A DNA stretch of 64,000 nt. Origin: Streptomyces sp. NBC_01142 (GTDB lineage Bacteria > Actinomycetota > Actinomycetes > Streptomycetales > Streptomycetaceae). Positions 55,462 to 63,709 of this stretch are shown here, one piece after another (position 1 is the stretch's first letter; each line of letters begins with the position of its first letter). The position numbers and the translations under genes were made by a program. The notes below the pieces were generated by a model. The model searched no databases and was not told the origin of the DNA. It was given only the letters and a program-made list of their open reading frames with translations. The stretch is from positions 124,001-188,000 of the forward strand of contig NZ_JAPEOR010000004.1 in the NCBI RefSeq assembly GCF_026341125.1, in the 5' to 3' direction.

Positions 55462-56899
55462 CGCGGACCTCCAGGGCGTAGCGGTCCCACAGCAGCGCCA
55501 GCAGCCGGTCCGAGCCGCCCGCCACCCGCGCGAACGCCTCCTCCCACGGTTGCGCCGGACCACCGCCGGCACCGAGGGGCGGAGCCGGAGCCTTGCGGCG
55601 CGCCCACAGGCTCGGCGCGGGCGGCAGCACCCCGCCCACGGCGCGCACGGCGGTTTCCAGGAAGGCCAGGTGCTCGCCGACCCCGCGGCCGAGCGCGGTG
55701 ATCTCCTCCGGGTGGTTGAAGGGCGTGCCCACGTCCAGCGTCAGCGGCACCAGGTACACCGCGGCCGAGACGCCGGTCAGGGCCCGGCGCAGTCCGGCGT
55801 GGGTGCGGCCGGTGAACACGCTGTCGTCCAGGTGCACCACCACCTGCCCGTCCGCCTCCAGACGCCCGGTGCGCCACGCGGTGCCCGAGACCCGGGCCAT
55901 CTCCTCCTCGTGGACGGAACCCCGGGCGAGCGCCAGCCGGACCCGGCCGCGCTGACCGGCCGGCAGCATCCCGGCGAGCACCGGACCTACGGCCATCGCG
56001 CCGAACGCCTCGCTGACCAGCAGCACCGGCGAGCCCGGATGCGCTGCGGCCAGCGCCGGCCAGCGGGTCTGGGCGACCGCGGCGATCTGCCACAGCACGT
56101 CGCCCTCGCGCACGGCGCGCACCGCGTCCGCCGCTACCTCCGGCCCCTCCAGCGCCCGCGCCAGCTCGCGCAGGACCTCCGGGATCCGGGCATCGGAGCT
56201 CAACGCGCCGGCCCGCTCCGCCCAGGTGGCCGGATCGCACGGACCGGCCGGACGGCCGTCCGGCTGCCACCGGTTCCAGGCCGCCTCGGCTAGCAGCGCG
56301 CAGAGCCCCTCCAGGACCTCGTCCAGCACCCCGGCCGCCCCGCCGTGGCCAAGGACCGCGGCGCTCCACCGCGCGGTGCACACGTCCTGCACCGCCGATT
56401 CCAGGAACGCCAGCCAGGCCAACCACGCGTACCACCCGGCCGGTTCCCGCGCTGCGGGCTCCGCCAGCGGGCGGGCGGACTCCGCGTACCGGGGCCACCG
56501 CCGCTGGATGGCGGCGAACCGTCGGCCGGGCGCGGGAGCGCGGCCGGGTAGGTACATCTGCGCGTCGGCTGCGTAGTAGCCGAAGCCCCGCAGATACACC
56601 CAGCCCTCGCGCACCACCCGGTCGTCGAAGAACGCCCGCGCCGCCGATGGGAGTTCGTCCTCCAGCGCGGCCGGAACACGGAACCCGCCGCCGTCCGCCA
56701 GATGCTGCGCCGCCCCGGCACCCGGCGGCGGGCTGATCGCGCCGCCGGCCTGGAGCGCCGCCGTCCAGCCGCGCTCCAACTCCCGGCGCTGCGCGGCCAT
56801 CTCCCGCGACCAGCCGAACAGCCGGCGCCGCGCCAGCAGCGCGAGGTCCGCCGGGTCGGGCTCGGCGGGTGCGGTGCGGACGGCTGCCCGGGCGGTCAT
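55454..56899 (-). CDS. Large helical protein with a C-terminal PRTase-like loop
   Basis: Encodes 481 residues; ATG 56899 overlaps the aminotransferase stop (ATGA). The N-terminal 300 residues are Trp/Ala-rich and helical (REGWVYLRGFGYYAADAQMY, WYAWLAWLAFLESAVQDVCT). The C-terminal part holds GSPVLLVSEAFGAMAVGPVL and VVVHLDDSVFTGRTHAGLRR, which fits the PRTase PRPP-loop pattern (two acids, then TGRT). It is therefore a third PRTase-like protein in the operon. Function unknown. Confidence 0.6.
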   Translation of the reverse strand: MTARAAVRTAPAEPDPADLALLARRRLFGWSREMAAQRRELERGWTAALQAGGAISPPPGAGAAQHLADGGGFRVPAALEDELPSAARAFFDDRVVREGWVYLRGFGYYAADAQMYLPGRAPAPGRRFAAIQRRWPRYAESARPLAEPAAREPAGWYAWLAWLAFLESAVQDVCTARWSAAVLGHGGAAGVLDEVLEGLCALLAEAAWNRWQPDGRPAGPCDPATWAERAGALSSDARIPEVLRELARALEGPEVAADAVRAVREGDVLWQIAAVAQTRWPALAAAHPGSPVLLVSEAFGAMAVGPVLAGMLPAGQRGRVRLALARGSVHEEEMARVSGTAWRTGRLEADGQVVVHLDDSVFTGRTHAGLRRALTGVSAAVYLVPLTLDVGTPFNHPEEITALGRGVGEHLAFLETAVRAVGGVLPPAPSLWARRKAPAPPLGAGGGPAQPWEEAFARVAGGSDRLLALLWDRYALEVRDA

Positions 56900-58104
56900 G
56901 CCGCCACCGGCCGGGCCAGGGCCTGCGACGCCTCGGCGAAGGCGGCGGCGTAGGCGTCGATCGTCTCCTCGGTGTCCTCGCCGGTGACGCTCACGCTGAT
57001 CCGGCCCGCGTTGTAGGCGCTCTCGCCGTGGAAGGGCCCGCACCGCCGCGGCCGCCAGGTGCCGGCCGCCGCGTGCAGCGGGACCGGACGTGTGAACAGT
57101 GGCATGCCGGCCAGCGAGCCGACCGACGGGTAGTGCGCCGGAACCCCGGCGTCCTGCAGCCGCCGCAGGTAGGCGTCGACGTCCGCCCCCGGCTTCAGCT
57201 CGCCGGGCTGGATCTGCGGCCGGTAGGAGAACCAGCCGCCCATGCCGACGCCAGGCCGCACCACCGGCGGCCGCACCCCCGCCAGGCCCTCCAAGCCCCG
57301 GCTCAGCCGCTCCAGCAGCGCGCGGCGGGCCGCCAGGCGTTCCACCAGGTCCTCGGCGTTGGCCAGGCCCACCACCGCGGCCAGCGGGTGCATCCGCATC
57401 TTCAGCCCCAGCCCGGTCTCCCCGAACGCCGCCAGCTCCAGGTCCTTCAGCAGCAGGGCGCGGCCGCGGTAGTGGCCGGCCAGCAGCGCCCGCTCGCGCC
57501 ACTGCGGGCGCGCGGCGCTAAACAGGCCGCCCTCCCCGGCGGGCCAGGACTTCCTGTCCTGCATGCTGCCGACGCAGATGTCGCCGAACGTCCCCACCCG
57601 CTGCCCGTGCAGCGTCGACAGGTAGGAGTGGCTGATGTCCTCGACCAGGTGCAGGTCCCGTTCGCGGCAGATCCTGGTGATCTCCTCCATCGCGGCGGGA
57701 TGCCCCAGGTAGTGCGTCACCGTCACGCACCGGGTCAGCGGGGTGATCGCCGCCTCCAACGCCGCCGGACACAGGTTCCCGGTGGCCGCCTCGACGTCGA
57801 CCAGCACCGCGGTGAGACCGGCGTGCAGCGCCGGGCTCAACGAGGCGTGGAACGTGGTGACCGGCCCGATCACCTCCGAGCCGGGCGGCATGTCCAGCGC
57901 GAGATAGGCCGCGTGCAGCCCGGCGGTGCCCGAGGAGAACGACAGCGGATCCGGCAGGCCCAGGACCTTCTCGATCCGCTGCTCCAGCTCCCCGATCACG
58001 CCGGAGCCGTCCGCCACCGACAGCGGCCCTCCCGCGCGAACGTAATCCGCGAGCGCCGCCGCGATCCGCTCGCGCTGCGGACCCGGCTCGAAACGGTGCG
58101 GCAT
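56896..58104 (-). CDS. DegT/DnrJ/EryC1-family PLP aminotransferase
   Basis: Encodes 402 residues from ATG 58104 with GGAGG just upstream; a TTG 12 bases earlier is less likely. Family features are PLSFSSGTAGLHAAYLALDM, GSEVIGPVTTFHASLSPALH, LHLVEDISHSYLSTLHGQRV (PLP-binding Asp) and SMQDRKSWPAGEGG, with the Schiff-base Lys. These enzymes transaminate keto-sugars or cyclitols in antibiotic pathways. As first gene of the operon it points to an amino-sugar or aminocyclitol-like building block. Confidence 0.9.
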   Translation of the reverse strand: MPHRFEPGPQRERIAAALADYVRAGGPLSVADGSGVIGELEQRIEKVLGLPDPLSFSSGTAGLHAAYLALDMPPGSEVIGPVTTFHASLSPALHAGLTAVLVDVEAATGNLCPAALEAAITPLTRCVTVTHYLGHPAAMEEITRICRERDLHLVEDISHSYLSTLHGQRVGTFGDICVGSMQDRKSWPAGEGGLFSAARPQWRERALLAGHYRGRALLLKDLELAAFGETGLGLKMRMHPLAAVVGLANAEDLVERLAARRALLERLSRGLEGLAGVRPPVVRPGVGMGGWFSYRPQIQPGELKPGADVDAYLRRLQDAGVPAHYPSVGSLAGMPLFTRPVPLHAAAGTWRPRRCGPFHGESAYNAGRISVSVTGEDTEETIDAYAAAFAEASQALARPVAA

Positions 58105-58356
58105 GGCGTCCTCCAACTCCCGCGCACCGGCCGCCGGTAGGCGGCCGTACGCGTCGTGACAGGTGGCGGCGACGGCCCAGATGGTGGCCGGCCAAGCCGT
58201 CGGCGCGGTCGGCCGGCGGCGGGCTCACCAGCACACAGCGCCCGAAGAGGCCGCGGCAGAGAAGACCGGAGAGAACGTTGAGAATTTCGCGGCGAGAGCG
58301 AGAAAAGCCGAGAATTCGCGCCCCACACAGGAGATCTGACGTAGCGTCCGGGCGTG
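58105..58356. promoter_or_regulatory. Divergent promoter region of the biosynthetic operon and its regulator
   Basis: 252 bp with no gene. It holds a near-repeat GAGAATTTCGCGG (about 58277) and GAGAATTCGCGCC (about 58310), spaced about 33 bases apart and relatively AT-rich for this DNA, suggesting regulator sites or promoter elements. No certain -10/-35 assignment. Confidence 0.5.
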
Positions 58357-59796
58357 ATGACCCTCCGCGACGCGACGTCGGCGGACGCCGGGTCGGCGTC
58401 CGCGCCCCCCTCGAACCAGGCCCTGGCCGCCGCCCTCCGGGCAGCCCGGTGGACACCCCGTGATCTCGTCCGGGCACTCAACCCGCGCCTGGAAGCCGTC
58501 GGCCAGCCCACCTTGCACCTGACCGCCGGCCGGGCCTGGCTCAACGGCACCAGGCCCCGCTCCGCGACCGTGCGCCGGCTCGCGGCCACGGTCCTCACCG
58601 AGGCCACCGGCGACCCCTTCAACGCGGCGGGCCTCTGGGGAGAGCCCGCTGTGGGCGGCGCGACGGCCGAGAAGACTGCCACCGACGACCTCGTCGGCCG
58701 CCGCTCGGTCGCCGATGTCCTGGCCACCGCCACCGCGTGGACCGCCACCGACCCGCGAGAGCAGGCCATCCTCCACCCGGCAGGCGACAGCCAACTCCTG
58801 AGCGCCGTCTGGGACGCCACCCGGCAAAGCCCGCTGCGCACCGCCGCACCGGGCACCCAGGAGCAGGTCCTGCCCGCGTTCGTCGACGTCCTCGAAGGCC
58901 ACCTAGGCCGCCTGCGGCGGCTGGACGACACCGCCGGAGGCGGAGCCCTGTCCCAGCGGTACGTGCGCATCGAACTCGCCGGCGTCCTCGACCTGGTCCG
59001 CAGCAGCAGCTACACCACCGACGTCGGCACCCGCCTCCTCGCCACCGCCAGCGGCATGGCCCAGCTCAGCGGGTGGATGGCCTTCGACGCCGACCTCAAC
59101 GCGGCCGCCCAGCGCTACCAGCTCCTCGCGATCCGCCTCGCCCGAGCCGCCGGCGACACCACCACGGTCGCCAACGTCTTAGGCATGCTGGCCTACCAGC
59201 ACGCCGCGACCGGCAAGCCCCCCGCCGCCCTGCGCTACGCCGAAGCCGCCGTCGACCACACCGCCCGCAGCAGCCCCATCGTCCGCGCCCGCGCCTGGGG
59301 CCGCATGGCCACCGCCCACGCCGCGGCCGGCGACATCAGCGCCTTCCGGGACGCCACCGACCGCTGCCGGACCCTCCTGGAACACCGCCGCGACGACGAC
59401 CCTCCCTCCCTGTACTACTTCACCCCCGAACAGGTCTCCGCCGAGGCCGGCCACGCCCTCGTCGAACTCGCCGCCACCAACCCCGCCCACACCAGGCGCC
59501 TGCTCGCCGAGGCGACCACGCTCCTCTCCCCCCTCACCGACCACGGCCCCACCAGCGGATTCCCCCGCTCCGCCCTCCTGCACGGCATCCACCTCGCGCA
59601 CGCCCACCTCCTCGCCCGCGACCCCGAAGCCACCGCAGCCACCCTCCTGCAACTCGCCGACCGGGTACCCGACGTGCAGTCCATCCGCTGCCGCAACCTC
59701 CTGCGCCGGATCCGCCGTTCAGCCGGCGTCCGCATGCGCGCACCGGACGGCGCCCGTGCGCTCACCGCCGTCGACAGGGCACTATCGGCTTCATGA
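58357..59796 (+). CDS. Helix-turn-helix and TPR-type transcriptional regulator
   Basis: Encodes 479 residues from ATG 58357 (GTG 58354 also possible); no clear ribosome binding site, so the message may be nearly leaderless. The N-terminal HTH region has NQALAAALRAARWTPRDLVR and NGTRPRSATVRRLAATVLTE. A long helical repeat part follows (RLARAAGDTTTVANVLGMLA, KPPAALRYAEAAVDHTARSS, ARAWGRMATAHAAAGDISAF), with TPR-like units. This type is common in Streptomyces near specialised-metabolite genes. It is divergent from the operon and likely controls it. Confidence 0.75.
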   Translation: MTLRDATSADAGSASAPPSNQALAAALRAARWTPRDLVRALNPRLEAVGQPTLHLTAGRAWLNGTRPRSATVRRLAATVLTEATGDPFNAAGLWGEPAVGGATAEKTATDDLVGRRSVADVLATATAWTATDPREQAILHPAGDSQLLSAVWDATRQSPLRTAAPGTQEQVLPAFVDVLEGHLGRLRRLDDTAGGGALSQRYVRIELAGVLDLVRSSSYTTDVGTRLLATASGMAQLSGWMAFDADLNAAAQRYQLLAIRLARAAGDTTTVANVLGMLAYQHAATGKPPAALRYAEAAVDHTARSSPIVRARAWGRMATAHAAAGDISAFRDATDRCRTLLEHRRDDDPPSLYYFTPEQVSAEAGHALVELAATNPAHTRRLLAEATTLLSPLTDHGPTSGFPRSALLHGIHLAHAHLLARDPEATAATLLQLADRVPDVQSIRCRNLLRRIRRSAGVRMRAPDGARALTAVDRALSAS

Positions 59797-60311
59797 CCTC
59801 CGTGCCCACCGCCCCCGACGCCCCGGCCGCGATACGCCCGACGCCCTCCGTGACCGCCGCGCCCTACGACCACCCGGACGCCCGCCGCCTGACCCAGGCC
59901 CTGCGCGCCGAACAGCTCGGCCTGTACGGCTTCGCCGACGACCCGGACACCACCCCCGAGGTGGACTTCGACCCGCCCCACGGCCTGTTCCTCATCGCCC
60001 ACCTCGGCGAAGAGGCGGTCGGGTGCGGAGGCGTACGCCTCCTCGACGAGCACACCGCAGAGATCAAACGGATGTACGTCTCCGGTGACGCCCGCGGCCA
60101 CGGAATCGGCCGGTACCTCCTCGAACACCTCGAACGGCACGCCGTCAGCCGCGGGGCAACGCGGATCATGCTGGAGACCGGACGGCGCAACACCGCCGCC
60201 CTGGCCCTCTACCACCGCACCGGTTACCTGCCCTGCCCCTCCTACGTCGCCGGACGCGACCACCAAGTCAACCGGGCCATGACCAAGCCCCTCGGCAGCA
60301 GCTCACCGTGA
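59793..60311 (+). CDS. GNAT-family N-acetyltransferase
   Basis: Encodes 172 residues; ATG 59793 overlaps the regulator stop (ATGA). GNAT motifs are FLIAHLGEEAVGCGGVRLLD, AEIKRMYVSGDARGHGIGRY (acetyl-CoA pyrophosphate loop R-G-H-G-I-G) and LETGRRNTAALALYHRTGYL. Such enzymes often acetylate amines. Cotranscribed with the cluster regulator, it could be a self-resistance or tailoring enzyme. Confidence 0.85.
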   Translation: MTSVPTAPDAPAAIRPTPSVTAAPYDHPDARRLTQALRAEQLGLYGFADDPDTTPEVDFDPPHGLFLIAHLGEEAVGCGGVRLLDEHTAEIKRMYVSGDARGHGIGRYLLEHLERHAVSRGATRIMLETGRRNTAALALYHRTGYLPCPSYVAGRDHQVNRAMTKPLGSSSP

Positions 60312-61088
60312 CTGCTGGAGGACCGCCCCGCCCGGCGCCGGCCTCCCGCCAAGGAAGGTGAAGTACTCCGTCGCGATGATCGACTCCCGCTCCGCTGCGC
60401 GAAGCCGGGAAAGGATCCCGGGAAGGGGCCGCTCCCGCGCTGCTTCGCTGCGGTGCGCCAAGATCGCGGCCCACTTCCGATCCAGGCAGTCGCTCACGTC
60501 GACCGTCGCGGTGACGTGCCCGTCCGGCACGCTGAGCACCTTCTTGCCAACCCGCGTCAACAGCACACCCAGTTCGCCCACCCCCGAATCCGGATGCGTC
60601 GCGGCGTACAACGCATCGGGCTGCCACGGAACGCCGGCCTGCGGGTAGAGGTGCTCCAGGCCCGCGGCGTGGAACGCCAGCAGGGCCGCCTGGTGGGTGC
60701 GGAGGTGATCCGGGTGGCCGGTCAGCTGGCCGTAGGCGTCGTGGGTGACGACGATCTGCGGCCGTACGGCGCGGATGTGTTCGACGATCAGCCCCGCCAC
60801 CTCCTCCAACGGAGCGTCGCAGAGCCGGGGCCGGCCGGGCGCGGAGTCAGGGATGCGGGCATCGGCGAATCCCAGCATCCGCGGCCTGCCCGCCCCCAGG
60901 ATGTCCAAAGCGTCGGCGAGTTCACCGGCCCGGTGGCTTTCGGGCGCCCAGGCGGCGGTGACCACGGCGGTCGCGGCGCCCGCGGCGGCGTGCTGCGCGA
61001 GGACGCCGCCGGCCAGGAGGGACTCGTCGTCCGGATGGCCGAAGACGCCCAGCAGGGACGGGCGGGACGCAGAAGAGGACGGAGGCAC
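60303..61088 (-). CDS. PIG-L/LmbE-family deacetylase
   Basis: Encodes 261 residues from GTG 61088 with AGAAGG upstream. Zinc-binding motifs are LLGVFGHPDDESLLAGG (HPDDE) and YGQLTGHPDHLRTHQAALLA (HPDH). The family de-N-acetylates sugars such as GlcNAc conjugates in mycothiol, glycopeptide and nucleoside antibiotic pathways. It converges on the acetyltransferase with a 9-base overlap and follows the Nudix gene. An acetylation/deacetylation protection step is possible. Confidence 0.88.
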   Translation of the reverse strand: MPPSSSASRPSLLGVFGHPDDESLLAGGVLAQHAAAGAATAVVTAAWAPESHRAGELADALDILGAGRPRMLGFADARIPDSAPGRPRLCDAPLEEVAGLIVEHIRAVRPQIVVTHDAYGQLTGHPDHLRTHQAALLAFHAAGLEHLYPQAGVPWQPDALYAATHPDSGVGELGVLLTRVGKKVLSVPDGHVTATVDVSDCLDRKWAAILAHRSEAARERPLPGILSRLRAAERESIIATEYFTFLGGRPAPGGAVLQQSR

Positions 61089-61138
61089 GGGTAAGACCCT
61101 TCTGTCGAACGCGGTAGCGGAAGGTGGTCGGTGCCGGG

Positions 61139-61729
61139 CTACCGACCGGGGGAGGCGTACGGCTGGAAGTGGGCGGGCGGGTGATCGAGCGGGAGGCCGG
61201 GGTTCCAGGCAGTCAGGCACTGGGCGCTGGGCACGAACAGCGGCTGGGGCAACGCGTCGAGGCGCCAGAACCGCCAGGATCCAATGGCCTCCTCTCGTTG
61301 CCGGGGAATGCCGGACCAGCGGGTGATCAGGACGGGAACCGTCAGCCGTACGACGTCGCCCACCCGGTCCAGGAGCGTGCCAAGCACCTTCACGTCGTCG
61401 GACGCGGCCACGAGGCCGGCCTCCTCCCGGAGCTCGCGGACGGCGGCCTCGGCGAAGGTCTCGCCCGGCTCGACGGTCCCGCCGGCGAGCTCCCAGGTAC
61501 GGCGCCGGTGTCGGCCGAGCAGGACTCCGTCCGGGCCGTGCACGATCACACCGACTCCGAGGGCGGTGTTCGGCGGAGGAGGTGCGTTGGTGCGGGGGCG
61601 GCTCGGCACGCGTTCCGGACGGCGGGCCGTGTACAGCCGGTAGGAGACCGCGTTGTCCGGCGTCGGGGAGTCGATCGCCGTGACCGATTCCAGGGTGAGG
61701 CCGTGCTGGACCAGGAGGTCCTCCCACAA
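61139..61729 (-). CDS. Nudix hydrolase
   Basis: Encodes about 196 residues; the start is uncertain (TTG 61729, frame open upstream). The Nudix box [20 protein letters not shown] followed by EAG is complete (GX5EX7REUXEEXGU), preceded by [15 protein letters not shown]. It cleaves a nucleoside-diphosphate-linked or pyrophosphate substrate. It lies 50 bases before the deacetylase gene on the same strand, so the two are probably cotranscribed. Confidence 0.85.
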   Translation of the reverse strand: MWEDLLVQHGLTLESVTAIDSPTPDNAVSYRLYTARRPERVPSRPRTNAPPPPNTALGVGVIVHGPDGVLLGRHRRRTWELAGGTVEPGETFAEAAVRELREEAGLVAASDDVKVLGTLLDRVGDVVRLTVPVLITRWSGIPRQREEAIGSWRFWRLDALPQPLFVPSAQCLTAWNPGLPLDHPPAHFQPYASPGR

Positions 61730-61806
61730 CTGCGGCGTGAGGACCTTCTCTGAACTAAGCCGAGCCGGACGACGCGCGTGTGCGGCGGATGCGGCATCAT
61801 GGGGTC

Positions 61807-62019
61807 ATGTACTCATCCTCGAAGGCCGAACACCCCAGGGCCCGTGCCCTGTTGAGGTGGCCCGAGGGTCTGATCTTGAAGCTGGCAATCGCGCTGGTCA
61901 CGGCGGTCGGCGCCCTGGTCACGGCGATCAGCGGTGCGCTGTTCGATGCGCGACCGCCGGGTCGGGGAGGTCGTGTTCGACGACCTGTTCCCCGTCCAAG
62001 TTTCGCTTCTCGCAGTTGA
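61807..62019 (+). CDS. Small single-pass membrane ORF
   Basis: Up to 70 residues from ATG 61807. A basic N-terminus (MYSSSKAEHPRARALLRWPE) precedes a hydrophobic span (LILKLAIALVTAVGALVTAI). The sequence after the span turns into Arg/Pro-rich text, while another frame reads more naturally (MRDRRVGEVVFDDLFP), so a frameshift may have altered the end. No good ribosome binding site. The bases 62020-62131 hold nothing I can support. Confidence 0.4.
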   Translation: MYSSSKAEHPRARALLRWPEGLILKLAIALVTAVGALVTAISGALFDARPPGRGGRVRRPVPRPSFASRS

Positions 62020-62131
62020 GATCTGCTTCCCGCGCGTCCATGGGTGCGGGGAGGAATCACGCGTGCCCTCCGCTGGAAGGGCTTTCGGCGCCTCTCTCGT
62101 TCCCCTCGACTCGGTTTTCGAGGGAAGACAG

Positions 62132-62353
62132 ATGTCCCTGCTCGACAAGATCAAGACCCTGTTCCGCCGCCGTCCTGCGCAGACGCCGGACCCCGAGAGC
62201 GGCAACGCGACCGCCGGCAACGACCAGGCAGCGGCTCCCAGTGGAACCGGGCAGCCCGCCAGCAGCCTGGAGAACAGCATTGCCCGGGGAGCCGCTGAGG
62301 GAACCGCGCGGGAGGTGGTGCGGAAGTTCCTCGAGGAGCTCTTCATCGACTAG
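62132..62353 (+). CDS. Small acidic-tailed hypothetical protein
   Basis: Encodes 73 residues; ATG 62132 follows AGGGAAG. It starts MSLLDKIKTLFRRRPAQTPD, has a Ser/Gly/Ala linker, and ends in an amphipathic helix (GTAREVVRKFLEELFID). The short amphipathic start resembles a membrane-surface helix. No family recognised. A perfect hairpin follows the stop. Confidence 0.6.
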   Translation: MSLLDKIKTLFRRRPAQTPDPESGNATAGNDQAAAPSGTGQPASSLENSIARGAAEGTAREVVRKFLEELFID

Positions 62354-62364
62354 ACGTCCACGGT

Positions 62365-62396
62365 CTGGGCGGGCCGCGTCGCTGCGGCCCGCCCAG
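62365..62396. terminator. Hairpin between convergent genes
   Basis: Perfect 13-bp arms (62365-62377 and 62384-62396) with loop GTCGCT lie between the small ORF and the integrase stop at 62402. Confidence 0.75.
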
Positions 62397-62401
62397 GCGG
62401 A

Positions 62402-63709
62402 TCACGTGGAGTCTGCGGCGACCTTCCTCAAAGCGGTCCGGGTCGCTTCGGGTGGCAGGTGCTGGGGGGCCGGGGCACTTGTGCGGGCAGTGATTTGATT
62501 AAGCGAAGGAATGCCCAGGAATACGGCGGACTCGCGTCGTTGCCGTCTCGAGTCGAGTGTCGCAATCTTTACTTCAGCTGCGGAGAGACTGGCTGATAGA
62601 CCCTCGACTTCACCAAACCATCCTTCCCTTTCGGCTTCAGCAATTCTGTCGCGAAGGTTGTCGCGGATCTCTTCAAGTCGCGGCCTCTCGGTTGGGCCAA
62701 CGATGAGAACGGGACAGCGGACGCATGCATGCTCATGCGCGCAGTCTGTTCCGTAAGCGCGTCCGCATTCCCCGAGAGCGAGCTTCCTTCGCTCCCAGTG
62801 CCCTAGGAACTCATCCCATTCTTCAGTGGAGATCGCCCGGTATTCCTCGGTGGGTCGCATTTGACGGCGCCGCGCGATGAAGGCGCGGTGGGCTTCGATG
62901 ACATCCGATGGGTAGATGGCGGCATATCCCATGGTGGTGCTGATGCTGTCGTGGCCTGCGATGACCTGGGCGATGTGGGGTGGCAGGCCGTTGAGGATGG
63001 CATCTGTGATGAAGATTCTTCGGAAGTCGTGCGGCTGGAAGTGCAACGGTTTCCCGTTGTTGTCGGTAAGCCCGGATGCCTCAAGGGTGTCGATAAGTGC
63101 TGCTCGGATGAAACCCAGGGAGATGGGACGCTGTTCGCTGCTAACTTCCCACTGATAGAGGACTGGCATGGGGGAATTCCAGGTCTTCTCATGCATGTCG
63201 TAGGAGGGGATGGATTTGATCCTCCCGTCACCCTGCCTCACGCGCGCGACGAGTGCGCTCAGGACGTCCGCAAGCTCGGGGTTGATGAGAAGAAGGCGTT
63301 CCTTCTCGGTCTTTGAGGGGGCGATCTGTAGTAGCGGGACGATTTCTTCCGTGTTGGGGAGTCGATAGCGGATGATGCTGTGGTGGCTGAGTTCTAGAAG
63401 CTCCTCGACCCTGATCCCCGTGTGGCGGAGGATCTCGATCGTCGTCCAGGCGAAGAATGCTCGCTTTTCCTCTGCTTGAGGGTTTCTGCGGTTGCCGTGC
63501 TCATCCCAGACTCGCCCGGGCCTTCCGTCGGCACGTTTCGAAGTCTGCGGGAGGGTGAAGGTCTCGCCGAGGACCGTGACCGTGCTGCCGAGCGGGGCCG
63601 CATCGATGGCGGCGAGGCGAATCTTGGCTTCCTTGAGACGGCGGTCAGCAGCTTGGACGAGCAGAGGCAGGACCGGCGGGATCTCGCCGCCCGCACGTCG
63701 GCCAGTCAC
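62402..63709 (-). CDS. Tyrosine recombinase (integrase), probably N-terminally truncated
   Basis: Encodes 435 residues from GTG 63709, which overlaps the HAD gene stop (GTGA). The catalytic domain is complete: HTGIRVEELLELSHHS (Arg I), a Lys in SKTEKERL, HFQPHDFRRIFI (HxxR), IAGHDSISTTMGY (GH and Tyr). The long C-terminal extension has a Cys/His cluster (GECGRAYGTDCAHEHACVRC), seen in large actinobacterial integrases. The usual N-terminal arm- and core-binding domains are missing or very short, suggesting that recombination fused this piece behind the HAD gene. GC at third positions is lower than in its neighbours. Confidence 0.85.
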   Translation of the reverse strand: MTGRRAGGEIPPVLPLLVQAADRRLKEAKIRLAAIDAAPLGSTVTVLGETFTLPQTSKRADGRPGRVWDEHGNRRNPQAEEKRAFFAWTTIEILRHTGIRVEELLELSHHSIIRYRLPNTEEIVPLLQIAPSKTEKERLLLINPELADVLSALVARVRQGDGRIKSIPSYDMHEKTWNSPMPVLYQWEVSSEQRPISLGFIRAALIDTLEASGLTDNNGKPLHFQPHDFRRIFITDAILNGLPPHIAQVIAGHDSISTTMGYAAIYPSDVIEAHRAFIARRRQMRPTEEYRAISTEEWDEFLGHWERRKLALGECGRAYGTDCAHEHACVRCPVLIVGPTERPRLEEIRDNLRDRIAEAEREGWFGEVEGLSASLSAAEVKIATLDSRRQRRESAVFLGIPSLNQITARTSAPAPQHLPPEATRTALRKVAADST

